DNA of 64,000 bases. Source: Streptomyces ambofaciens ATCC 23877. GTDB taxonomy: Bacteria; Actinomycetota; Actinomycetes; Streptomycetales; Streptomycetaceae. The notes under the pieces are model-generated. The model made no database searches, was not told where the DNA came from, and was given only the letters and a program-made list of their open reading frames with translations. Below are positions 8,835 through 17,139 of the stretch, in pieces. The stretch lies in assembly GCF_001267885.1 (NCBI RefSeq), contig NZ_CP012382.1, positions 124,001 through 188,000 on the forward strand, written 5' to 3'. The stretch's first letter is position 1, and every line of letters begins with the position of its first letter. Both the position numbers and the translations under genes were made by a program.

Positions 8835-10301
8835 GACGTACTCCTCACGCAGATCGTTTGGGGACCGCTCCCGTGTGCGCGGCGGCAGCCAGGGACCAGG
8901 AAAGACCTCGTCGATCGAGCGGCGCTGCAGGCGGAGTGCAGGGCGTCTCAAAGGCGGCCTGCCGCACCGCGGGGCGCGCCGCGGGCGGGGCGGGGGCGGG
9001 GCGGGGGCGGAGCCCTGCGGGACGGCTCCGCCGGGGGTGCGGGACGGCTCCGCCGGGGGTGTGACGGGGCTCTGCGCGGGGGCGGGAGGGCTCTGCGCGG
9101 GGGCGGGCGCGTGCGGCGGACCTGGGGCGGGAGGGGGCCGCCGTGGGTGTGGGCGTGCGGCGGCCGGGAGGTGCGGGACGGCTCGGCCTGGGTGTGGGCG
9201 TGCGGGAGGGCATCGTCCGGGGGCGGGCGTGTGGTGTCTCGCCGGTTCCGGCGGGTGCGGGGCCGCAACGGCAGCAGGCGGACGGAAAGGGGGTCAGGCG
9301 TGACGGCTGTGGGCGGGCCGTCTTCGGAGGCCTGTGGGCGGCGAAGGGGCCGGGGGTGACGGCTCCGCCGTGAGCACGGAGGGCACCGCCGGGGTACGGG
9401 TCCGCGGTGGTCTCGCCGGTCCGGCAGGGCGGGCCAGAGGCTGCGGGCAGGTGTGCGGCCGGGGCGCTCCGCGAGGCGGGCGGGTCCGCTCCGGGCGCCG
9501 GCGGGCTGAGGCCGGGCGGCGGCCGGCGCGGGCTCCGGGAGCGGGGCTGTGCGGGTGGGCGCCGGGGCGGTGCGAGGCGGTGCCGGGGCACCCGAGGTGC
9601 GAGGCGGTGCCGAGGCACTCGAGGTGCGAGGCGGTGCCCGGAGCGCGGACCGGTGCCGGTGCGCGGCGGCGCTGAGATGCGGGGCGGCGCTGGGGTGCCC
9701 GTGTAGCAGGACGGCGCCGGGACGGCGCTGGGGTGCCCGGGTGCGCGGAACGGCGCCGGGGTGCGCGGCGGCGCTGGATGCGGGGCGGTGCTGGGGTGCG
9801 CGGCGGCGCTGGGATGGGGGCGGTGATGAGGTGCCCCGAGCGCGGGACGGTACCCGGATACGGGACGGCGCCGGGGCGCTCGCGGCGCCCGGCTGCGGAA
9901 CGGTGCCAGAGTGCCCGGCAGCGCCCGGGTGCGGGGCGGCGCTGGGGTGCCCGCGGCGCGGGACGGTGCGGGGCGGTGCCGGGGCGATCGGGCTGCGCGG
10001 CGGTGCCCGGGGGTGGGACGGCACCGGGGTGCCCGCGGCGCGCTGCGGTGCCCGGGCGCGGGGCGGTGATGAGGTACCCCAAGCGCGGGACGGAGCGGGG
10101 CGGCGCCGGGGCGCGGGGCGGCGCCCGGGGGCGGTGCCGGGGCGCTCGCGGCGCGCTGCGGTGCTCGCGTGCGGGGCGGTGCCGGGGTGCGGGGCGGTGC
10201 CCGGGTGTGGGGCGGTACCGGGGCGTGGGACGGCCCCGCCGGTTCGGGGGATGGCCGGCGGGGCCGTGTCTGGGGGCCTTGGTGCGGCCCGGTGGGTGGG
10301 G
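8835..10301. repeat. 1.5-kb gene-free, low-complexity repeat region
   Basis: No credible gene is visible; all long open frames here translate to Pro/Arg/Ala-rich low-complexity sequence. Direct repeats are plentiful: a 22-bp unit twice (9017-9060), a 21-bp-period unit twice (9067-9107), and TGCGAGGCGGTGCC three times at 9571, 9598 and 9624. A long stretch of degenerate GCGGTGCCGGGG-like words follows to about 10215. The region separates the tailoring operon from the exporter operon and must hold the promoter for the gene starting at 8834. Confidence 0.75.
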
Positions 10302-11810
10302 TTACTTCTCCGCGTCGGCCTTCACCAGGGCGGGGCCCTCGCCGGCCTCGGCCGGGCCCGAGCTCATGGACTGCTTGCCGCGGGGCATCATGAAGGTCAC
10401 CACCAGCAGCGCGACCGTGCCGAGCAGGGCGCCGGAGAGGAACGCGTCGTGGTTGGCGGCCTCGTGGACCTCGGTGATCAGGTCGGGGTTGCCGCCGGTC
10501 GCGGCCATCTCGGAGCTCATGCCGCTGTAGGCGATGGTCGCCACGACGGCCAGGCCGAGCGCGCCGCCGGCTTCCTGGCTGGTGTTGATCAGGCCGGCGC
10601 CGACGCCCGCGTCCTCGTCGGTGACGCCGACGAACGCGGCGATCTGCAGGGTTACGAAGACCATGCCGCAGCCGAGGCCGAGCAGGATGAAGGGGGCGAG
10701 CAGGTCGACGGCGTAGCTGCCGTCGGCGGGGGCCCGCCACATCAGCAGCAGACCGGCGACGGTGAGCGTGAGGCCCATCATCACGACCGGGCGGGCCGCC
10801 ATCTTGGTGACCATGGCCGAGGCGATGCCCGCGCCGGCCGCGACGGAGAAGGCGAGCGGGACGTAGGCGAAGCCCGCCTTGAGGGGCGAGTAGCCGAACG
10901 CCTGCTGCATGAAGAGGCTGGCGAAGAAGAACAGCGAGCCGAAGGTGCCGAAGACCAGCACGGCGGAGATGTTGGCGACCCGCATGGTCTTCAGCCGGAA
11001 GATGCGCAGCGGCATCATCGGCGAGGCGACCTTGGCCTCGATGACGACGAAGGCCGTCAGCAGGGCGACGACGCCGACCAGCGAGCCGATGGTGCGGAAG
11101 GTGTCCCAGCCGACGGTGGTGGCCTCACCGAGGGTGAAGATCAGCAGCAGCAGGCCGGCGGTGAGGGTGACCGCTCCGACGGTGTCGAACTTGCCGCGGT
11201 CCTCGGCCTTGCTCTCGGGCAGGATGCGCGGCGCCAGGACGGCGGCGGTCAGGCCGATCGGCACGTTGATCCAGAAGATCCACTCCCAGCCCCAGGTGTC
11301 GGCGAGGACGCCGCCGAGGATCACGCCGACGATGGAGGCGATACCGGACAGCGAGCCCCACACGCCCAGCGCCTTGTTGCGCTCGGGGCCCTCGGCGAAG
11401 GTGTTGGTCAGGATCGCCAGGGCGGCGGGGGTGATCAGTGCCGCGCCGAAGCCCTGGACGGCGCGGGAGGCGATGAGCATCGTGCCGCTGTCGGCGAGGC
11501 CGGAGGTCAGCGACGCCAGGGCGAAGATGACGAAGCCGACCTGGATGAGCCGGCGGCGGCCGAAGGTGTCCGCCAGGCGCCCGCCCAGCAGCAGGAAGCC
11601 GCCCAGGACGGTCGCGTAGGCCGTGACGATGTAGTTCAGGCTGACCTCGGACATGCCGAGGCCCTCCTGGATGGACGGCAGGGCGAGGTTCACGATCGAC
11701 ACATCGGTGAAGACCATGAACTGGCCCATGCAGACGAATGCCAGGATCAGCCCGGGGCTGAGGCCCGCCCCTGGTGCTGACCGGGCCGTGGTGGCGTCGG
11801 AGGCAGCCAT
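10302..11810 (-). CDS. MFS exporter, DHA2 (14-TM, EmrB/QacA) family
   Basis: The 502-residue membrane protein has about 14 hydrophobic segments. The first segment contains FTDVSIVNLALPSI, matching the DHA2 motif around TM1. The GGRLADTFGRRRL loop after TM2 is MFS motif A, and the GFGAALITPAALAI stretch corresponds to motif C. It is last of a leftward set with the hemerythrin gene, a second DHA2 exporter and a response regulator. GAGGAG lies 6 bases before the ATG. The likely role is proton-driven export of the cluster product and self-resistance, inferred from family and context. Confidence 0.9.
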   Translation of the reverse strand: MAASDATTARSAPGAGLSPGLILAFVCMGQFMVFTDVSIVNLALPSIQEGLGMSEVSLNYIVTAYATVLGGFLLLGGRLADTFGRRRLIQVGFVIFALASLTSGLADSGTMLIASRAVQGFGAALITPAALAILTNTFAEGPERNKALGVWGSLSGIASIVGVILGGVLADTWGWEWIFWINVPIGLTAAVLAPRILPESKAEDRGKFDTVGAVTLTAGLLLLIFTLGEATTVGWDTFRTIGSLVGVVALLTAFVVIEAKVASPMMPLRIFRLKTMRVANISAVLVFGTFGSLFFFASLFMQQAFGYSPLKAGFAYVPLAFSVAAGAGIASAMVTKMAARPVVMMGLTLTVAGLLLMWRAPADGSYAVDLLAPFILLGLGCGMVFVTLQIAAFVGVTDEDAGVGAGLINTSQEAGGALGLAVVATIAYSGMSSEMAATGGNPDLITEVHEAANHDAFLSGALLGTVALLVVTFMMPRGKQSMSSGPAEAGEGPALVKADAEK

Positions 11811-11973
11811 CGATTACTCCTCAAAAAGGTGCAGGATCGGGTCATCGAACGCGGTTCCACCCGCCAGAGCGGTGCTGGTGGGAGCCGCTGGGACAGCCGC
11901 CGGGGATGGTCCCGGCGGCCGGAGTGGGCGTCCGTCGGTGCTTTGACGAACGGGGACCGGTGGATGTGACCGG

Positions 11974-12672
11974 TCAGCTGGAAATTCCTGCGGGCCCACC
12001 CCGCAGTCCCTGCTTGCTGTCCTCGTAGCGGCCGGTCATCTGGGGTGCGGCGGCACGCAGCTGCGGCGGGAAGTTCTCGATCAGCAGGTCCCGGCCGCGG
12101 GCCGGTTCGGGGTCGTCGAGCAGCCCGAACAGGAAGTGCACACCGAAGCGGGGGGAGCCCTGGATGAACGCCTCGCGCAGCCGGTCGATGTCGTCGGCGG
12201 GAACCTGCGGGAACAGGTCCTCCACCACGGCCTCCTCGGCCCTCAGGTGCGCGTCGAGCACCTGGTGGACCTGCCGGGCGGCCTCGGCGCCCTCGTGGGC
12301 GCCGTCCGTCCCGGCGGTGGCCCGCCCTGCCGTCGTGGCCGTCGCGAGGTCCTCGACGGCCCTTTCCAGGGCGTTCAGCCTTCCGTCGAGGACCGCGTGG
12401 TCCTCGGACAGCTCCTTGAGCTGTGCGTGCGCGTCGGGATACAGCCCCTGGAGCACGGGCCAGAACAGGTCGTCCTCCGCCTTGTGGTGGGCGTGGGTGA
12501 AGGCGAGCAGCCACCTGCCGGCCTCGGCCAGCGTCGCGGTGTCGACGGCGTGGCCGTCGGCGAGGCGTTCGTAGGCGTCCACCACCAGGCGCGTGCCGCG
12601 CCGCAGCACCGCGTGGATGGCGACGAACTCCTCGTACATGCGGGCGCCCGGGCTCTGCGCCGGATCGCTCAT
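11974..12672 (-). CDS. hemerythrin HHE-domain protein
   Basis: This 232-residue helical protein carries the His/Glu pattern of hemerythrin-like diiron proteins: a first His in IHAVLRRG, HAHHKAEDDLFWP, SEDHAVLDGRL and LDAHLRAEEAVVEDLFP. The ATG at 12672 is chosen over an upstream in-frame start because GGGAG is correctly spaced from it. It lies between two exporter genes on the same strand, with a 163-base gap downstream. Bacterial HHE proteins bind O2, NO or act in redox sensing and iron handling. In a cluster that makes N-N bonds, reactive nitrogen handling is one possibility, but nothing in the sequence proves it. Confidence 0.82.
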   Translation of the reverse strand: MSDPAQSPGARMYEEFVAIHAVLRRGTRLVVDAYERLADGHAVDTATLAEAGRWLLAFTHAHHKAEDDLFWPVLQGLYPDAHAQLKELSEDHAVLDGRLNALERAVEDLATATTAGRATAGTDGAHEGAEAARQVHQVLDAHLRAEEAVVEDLFPQVPADDIDRLREAFIQGSPRFGVHFLFGLLDDPEPARGRDLLIENFPPQLRAAAPQMTGRYEDSKQGLRGGPAGISS

Positions 12673-12843
12673 GGAAACTCCCGTTTCGCAGGGGCAGGCC
12701 ATGGCCGGACACGGATTCCGGTGGGGGGTCCCGTGGGCCGCGGCCAGTACACAGGAGCGCGGACGAAGGGGCCTTGAGGAATGCTGGAGGCTCTTCCCGC
12801 CAGGGCGGTGGGGCTCGAGGACCGCTTGAGGGGCCGGTCCCGC

Positions 12844-14409
12844 TCAGCGGCTCCCGTCGGGTTGCGGGCGGGCGGGCCGGCCGGTGGGCTGTGCGGTCCT
12901 GCGCAGGGCGACCTCCCGTACGAGCAGCGCGGCGGCGCACACGGCCATCCCGGCGAGGGCGCTGAGCACGAACGCGGCGTGGGTGCCGGCGGCGGTCGCG
13001 TGGCGGTAGGCCTCGTGGAGGGCGGGTTCCAGGCGGGCCAGGCCGGCCGCGTCCAGCTGGGCGTTGTCCAGGGCGGGGCGGCCGGGGGCGCGTTCGGCCA
13101 TCACCCGCTGCACCTCGCGGTTGAACAGGGTGCCCATGACCGCGACGCCCAGGCAGCTGCCCAGGGTGCGGAAGAGGGTGATGGCCGCGGACGCGGCGCC
13201 CAGGTCGTGTGCCTCGACGCTGTTCTGCGCGACGACGGTGACGATCTGGGTGAGGAAGCCCAGTCCCGCGCCGAGCACCGCCATGTACAGGGCGGCGGTG
13301 GGCCGGGAGGTGGTGGTGTCCATCCGTGACAGCAGCCAGGTGCCGGCGGTGAGCAGGGCGCCGCCGGCCACCGGGAACATCTTGTAGCGGCCGCTGACCG
13401 TGGCGGTGCGGCCCGCCGCCAGCGAGGTGGCGATCATCGCGGCCAGCATCGGCAGGAGCAGCAGTCCGGAGTTGGTCGCCGAGGCGCCCTGGACGGCCTG
13501 CTGGTACAGCGGCAGGAACAGCAGGGCGCCGAAGAGCACGAAGCCGGTCAGGAAGCCGATCACGGACATCAGGGTGAAGTTGCGGACGCGGAACATGTGC
13601 GGGGGCATGATCGGGTGGGCGGTGCGGTGCTGGCGGCGGATGAAGGCCCACAGGGCGGCGCCGGCCGTCGCGCCGAGGGCGAGGGTGGGGGCCGAGTCCC
13701 AGGCGTAGCGGGTGCCGCCCCAGGTGGTGAGGAGGACGGCCGCGGTGATGCCGGTCATCAGCAGGGCGGCGCCCAGGTGGTCCAGGCGGGCGGTGGAGCG
13801 GCGTTCGGGCAGCCGCAGCAGCAGCCAGATCATCGTCAGGGCGAGCAGGCCCAGGGGCAGGTTGAGGTAGAACGCCCAGCGCCAGCCGAGGTGGTCGGTG
13901 ACCGCGCCGCCGGCCAGTGGGCCGCCGATCATCGCGATCGCCATCGCCGCGGAGATCATGCCCTGGTAGCGGCCGCGTTCGCGGGGCGGGACCAGTTCCG
14001 CCACGGTCGCCATGACGCCGGCCATCAGGCCGCCGGCGCCCAGTCCCTGCAGGGCGCGGAAGCCGATCAGCTGGCCCATGCTCTGGGCGGCTCCGCTGAG
14101 TGCGGAGCCGATGAGGAAGACGGTGATCGCGGCGAGCAGGACGCCCTTGCGGCCCCGGGTGTCGCCCAGGCGGCCCCACAGGGGGGTGGAGGCGGCGGTG
14201 GCCAGGGTGTAGGCGGTGACCACCCAGGAGACGTGTTCCAGGCCGCCGAGTTCGGCGGTGACGGTGGGCAGGGCGGTGGCGACGATCATGTTGTCGAGCT
14301 GGGAGAGCATTATCGCGAGGATCAGCGGGACGAGCAGTACGCGTACGGAGGAGCGGCGGGCCGCCGGTCCGTGGGCGGCTACGGCGGAGGTGTCGTCGAA
14401 GGTGGTCAC
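12844..14409 (-). CDS. second MFS exporter, DHA2 (14-TM) family
   Basis: The 521-residue protein has about 14 transmembrane segments. LSQLDNMIVATALPTV in TM1, the GRLGDTRGRKGV loop (motif A), GLGAGGLMAGVMATVAELVPPRERG around TM4-5 and GWRWAFYLNLPLG after TM6 are all typical DHA2 features. The start is a GTG preceded by GGGGGA. It begins 37 bases after the response regulator stop on the same strand, so the two are probably co-transcribed and the regulator may control it. It is clearly distinct in sequence from the exporter at 10302-11810. Confidence 0.9.
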   Translation of the reverse strand: MTTFDDTSAVAAHGPAARRSSVRVLLVPLILAIMLSQLDNMIVATALPTVTAELGGLEHVSWVVTAYTLATAASTPLWGRLGDTRGRKGVLLAAITVFLIGSALSGAAQSMGQLIGFRALQGLGAGGLMAGVMATVAELVPPRERGRYQGMISAAMAIAMIGGPLAGGAVTDHLGWRWAFYLNLPLGLLALTMIWLLLRLPERRSTARLDHLGAALLMTGITAAVLLTTWGGTRYAWDSAPTLALGATAGAALWAFIRRQHRTAHPIMPPHMFRVRNFTLMSVIGFLTGFVLFGALLFLPLYQQAVQGASATNSGLLLLPMLAAMIATSLAAGRTATVSGRYKMFPVAGGALLTAGTWLLSRMDTTTSRPTAALYMAVLGAGLGFLTQIVTVVAQNSVEAHDLGAASAAITLFRTLGSCLGVAVMGTLFNREVQRVMAERAPGRPALDNAQLDAAGLARLEPALHEAYRHATAAGTHAAFVLSALAGMAVCAAALLVREVALRRTAQPTGRPARPQPDGSR

Positions 14410-14446
14410 CGTGTCCCCCGGCCGGTGGGCCCCAGGGCGGCGGTGG

Positions 14447-15208
14447 TTATCCGGCGCCCAGTTTGAAGCCGACGCCGCGGACGGTGACGATCCATCCGCT
14501 GCCGCCGAGTTTGCCGCGCAGGCTGCTGACGTGGGTGTCGACGGTGCGCTGGGACCAGGAGTCGCCCCAGACCTGCTTGAGGAGCTGTTTGCGCGGGATG
14601 ACGGTGTCGGGGTGCGAGGCGAGCAGACACAGCAGATCGAACTCCTTGCGGGTCAGCGGTATCCCGCTGCCGTCCACGGTGACCTCGCGGGAGTTGACGT
14701 CGATGTGCAGGCGCCCGCGGCGGATGTACCTGCGGGCGGCCGGCTGCCAGTGGGCGCGGCGCATGACGGCTTCGATGCGGGCCATCAGTTCGCGCAGCCC
14801 GTAGGGCTTGGTCACGTAGTCGTCGGCGCCGGCCTGCAGACCCAGGACGCAGTCCAGTTCGGACTGGCGGGCGGTGACGATGACGACGGGGACCCGGCTG
14901 ACGGCGCGGATGGCGCGGCACACCTCCAGCCCGTCCAGGTCGGGCAGCTCCAGGGCGAGCAGCACCAGGTCGGCGTCGGCGTGGGCCTGCAGGGCCTGGC
15001 TGCCGCACTGCACGGCGAGGGGCTCGTGGCCGTAGCGGCGCAGCTGGGTCACCAGGGAGTCGGCGGGGTCGACGTCGGCGTCCACGACGAGGATGCGGCG
15101 GCCGCCGGGGGCCGGGGCGGCGGGCGCCGCGCCGTCCTGGACCAGCCGGATCAGCTGCGCCGCGGGTGTCCGCAGGTCCGGCAGCGTCGGTAGCGACATC
15201 TGGCTCAT
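14447..15208 (-). CDS. atypical OmpR-family response regulator lacking the phospho-acceptor Asp (JadR1-like)
   Basis: The 253-residue protein has a receiver domain (ILVVDADVDP, LLALELPDLDG, VIVTARQ, YVTKPYGLREL) and a C-terminal OmpR winged helix (TRKEFDLLCLLASHP, VWGDSW, VDTHVSSLRGKLG, VRGVGFKL). The receiver keeps the late Thr and Lys but the normal phosphorylated Asp is Ala85, and the N-terminal acidic pair is broken (DAD). It therefore probably does not respond to a kinase; none is nearby. JadR1 of the jadomycin cluster is a known atypical regulator of this kind that senses pathway products. The exact start is uncertain: ATGs at 15226, 15208 and 15199 are in frame. It leads the exporter operon. 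Confidence 0.85.
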   Translation of the reverse strand: MSQMSLPTLPDLRTPAAQLIRLVQDGAAPAAPAPGGRRILVVDADVDPADSLVTQLRRYGHEPLAVQCGSQALQAHADADLVLLALELPDLDGLEVCRAIRAVSRVPVVIVTARQSELDCVLGLQAGADDYVTKPYGLRELMARIEAVMRRAHWQPAARRYIRRGRLHIDVNSREVTVDGSGIPLTRKEFDLLCLLASHPDTVIPRKQLLKQVWGDSWSQRTVDTHVSSLRGKLGGSGWIVTVRGVGFKLGAG

Positions 15209-15248
15209 GCCTCCCCCAAAGGTCATGCACGTCCGTGGGCGGGGCGCG

Positions 15249-15276
15249 AGGGACCGGACCCGGGGGTCCGGTCCCT
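15249..15276. terminator. hairpin terminator after the N-N cassette
   Basis: A perfect 12-bp stem (15249-15260 with 15265-15276) and 4-base loop lies 99 bases downstream of the GNAT stop in the leftward direction. It would separate the N-N cassette transcript from the response regulator gene. There is no T-run. Confidence 0.6.
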
Positions 15277-15374
15277 GTCGTACACCCCACCTGGACGCTA
15301 CAAACCGGTGGTCGAGCCCCGGTACAGCCCCGGCCCGGAGCGCGTCGAGGGGCGGCCGGGGTGCCGGGCGGGGG

Positions 15375-15779
15375 TCACGGGTTGAGGACCCAGGCGGAGT
15401 TGTGGCGGGTGAAGCCGATGTGGGGGTAGTAGTCGGTGGCCGCGGGCGCCGACAGCAGCACGATCTTCGCGGTGGGGGCTTCCTTGCGGGTGGCGTCGAT
15501 CAGGGCGCGGCCGATGCCGGAGCGCTGGAGGCGGCCGGTGACGGCGATGTCGGACAGGTAGGTGACGTAGGAGAAGTCGGAGATGCTGCGGGCGATGCCG
15601 AGCAGGGTGCCGTCGGTGTCGCGGGCGACCAGGACGAGGTTGGCGCCGGCGAGCATCGCGGCCATGCGGTCGCGGTCCTCCACGGGCCGCCGCTGGCCCA
15701 GTCCGGACGAGCGGTAGACGGCGAGCACCTCGTCCAGGTCCAGGTCCTTGCCTTCGGTCCGCTCAGTCGTCCAGTTCAC
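15375..15779 (-). CDS. kinN: GNAT N-acetyltransferase of the hydrazine cassette
   Basis: The 134-residue protein is a single GNAT domain with the acetyl-CoA loop RLQRSGIGRALIDA and a C-terminal DYYPHIGFTRHN segment. In the fosfazinomycin and kinamycin systems a cassette acetyltransferase makes acetylhydrazine, the synthon then passed to a glutamyl carrier; this gene holds the matching last position. The start is a GTG at 15779 inside the end of the adenylosuccinate lyase gene (17-base overlap in another frame), which implies translational coupling. The symbol is by analogy of family and order with kinI-kinN, not by alignment. Confidence 0.82.
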   Translation of the reverse strand: MNWTTERTEGKDLDLDEVLAVYRSSGLGQRRPVEDRDRMAAMLAGANLVLVARDTDGTLLGIARSISDFSYVTYLSDIAVTGRLQRSGIGRALIDATRKEAPTAKIVLLSAPAATDYYPHIGFTRHNSAWVLNP

Positions 15780-17049
15780 GGAGGGTCTCCAATCGGGTGC
15801 GGATCACGTCGTGTCGGGTGAGGAAGCGTTCGGCCTCGAGGCTTCCGGGGTCGATGCCCTGGCGGGCCAGGCCGGTGGCGAAGTGCTCGCCGGTGGTGAG
15901 GGTGTGGGTGGCGGCGGCCTGCACCGAACGGTAGGCGTGCTCGCGTTCCACCCCGCGGGTGAGGAGGTCGGCCAGGACCCGGGAGCTGTGGACGAGGCCG
16001 TCGGTGGTGTCGATGTGGGCGCGCATCCGGTCGGGGTGCACGGTGAGGGTGTCGATCAGGTCGGTGGCCGCGACCGTCTGGAAGTGTCCCACGGACAGGC
16101 TGTCGGGCAGGATGACGCGTTCCACGGACTGGTGGGCGAGGTCGCGTTCGTGCCACAGGGCGACGTTCTCCAGGGCGGTGTCGGCGTAGCCGCGCAGCAG
16201 CCGGGCCAGTCCGCACAGCCGCTCGCTGGTGGTGGGGTTGCGTTTGTGGGGCATGGCGCTGGAGCCCTGGTAGGCGCCGGTGCGGTGTTCTTCGACCTCG
16301 CGGACCTCGGTGCGCTGCAGCAGCCGCAGTTCGAGGGCGATCTGTTCGATGCAGGCGCCCAGCGCGGCGACGGCCTGCATCAGCTGGGCGTGCCGGTCGC
16401 GGGCGACGACCTGGCTGGGCACCGGTTCGATGCCCAGGCCCAGGGCGTCGCAGACGTGGCGTTCGACGGCGGGGTCGATGAGGGCGTAGGTGCCCACGGA
16501 GCCGGAGACGGTGCCCACGGCGACGGCTTCGCGGGCGGCGGTGAGCCGGGCCAGGGAGCGGTGGACGGCGAAGGCGTGGACGCCGAGTTTGTGGCCGAAG
16601 GTGGTGGGTTCGGCGTGGACGCCGTGGGTGCGGCCCACCATGGCGGTGTCCCAGTGCTCCAGGGCGCGGGTGACCAGGGTGGTGCGCAGGCGGCGGGCGG
16701 CGGCCAGGAGCAGGTCGGTGGCGCGGGCCAGGGTGTGGCCCAGGGCGGTGTCGACGAGGTCGTAGCTGGTCATGCCGTGGTGGACCCAGCGGGCGGAGTC
16801 CTCGGGGATGTCCTCGCAGTAGGCGGCGAGGAAGGACAGGACCTCGTGGTCGCGTTCCTTCTCGATCTCGGCGACGCGTGCGGCCAGCGGCACCCGGGCG
16901 CGGCGCATGTCCTGCACGGCCCGCTCGGGGACCAGGCCCAGGCGGGCCTGTGCCTCGGAGGCGAGGATCTCGACCTTGACCCAGGTCGCGTAGCGGGACT
17001 GGTCCGCGAACAGGTCCGCCATCTCGGGCAGCGTGTAGCGAGGAATCAT
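15763..17049 (-). CDS. kinM: adenylosuccinate lyase-like enzyme of the hydrazine cassette
   Basis: The 428-residue protein belongs to the fumarase/aspartase superfamily and resembles PurB. It keeps GRTHGVHAEPTTFGHK with the catalytic His, the flexible signature loop SSAMPHKRNP with the catalytic Ser, and the HERDLAHQSVERVILPDS segment. The catalytic machinery therefore looks intact. A second purB in an antibiotic cluster next to glutamine synthetase and amidase homologues is characteristic of the kinamycin, lomaiviticin and fosfazinomycin N-N cassettes. There it is thought to act on a C-N bond in hydrazine transfer; the precise reaction is not settled to my knowledge. It lies 90 bases after the glutamine synthetase-like gene. 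Confidence 0.85.
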   Translation of the reverse strand: MIPRYTLPEMADLFADQSRYATWVKVEILASEAQARLGLVPERAVQDMRRARVPLAARVAEIEKERDHEVLSFLAAYCEDIPEDSARWVHHGMTSYDLVDTALGHTLARATDLLLAAARRLRTTLVTRALEHWDTAMVGRTHGVHAEPTTFGHKLGVHAFAVHRSLARLTAAREAVAVGTVSGSVGTYALIDPAVERHVCDALGLGIEPVPSQVVARDRHAQLMQAVAALGACIEQIALELRLLQRTEVREVEEHRTGAYQGSSAMPHKRNPTTSERLCGLARLLRGYADTALENVALWHERDLAHQSVERVILPDSLSVGHFQTVAATDLIDTLTVHPDRMRAHIDTTDGLVHSSRVLADLLTRGVEREHAYRSVQAAATHTLTTGEHFATGLARQGIDPGSLEAERFLTRHDVIRTRLETLRELDD

Positions 17050-17139
17050 CGGTGGGCCTTCGTCGAGGGAGGAGGGGTGGACGGGAGCGGGCCGGGCGCC
17101 CGGGACACCAGGGGGGTGGTGTCGCGGGCGCCCGGGGGG

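Noticed and set aside
8845..10740. 631-codon minus-strand open frame across the 8.8-10.3 kb repeat region
   Set aside because: The translation is almost only Pro, Arg, Ala, His and Ser, follows the DNA repeats, and runs into the exporter gene in the wrong frame. No ribosome binding site or domain supports it.
15763..17049. Housekeeping purB
   Set aside because: Catalytic motifs are intact, but it is coupled by overlap to a GNAT gene and lies in an operon with GS-like and amidase genes, which is the N-N cassette context and not a purine locus.
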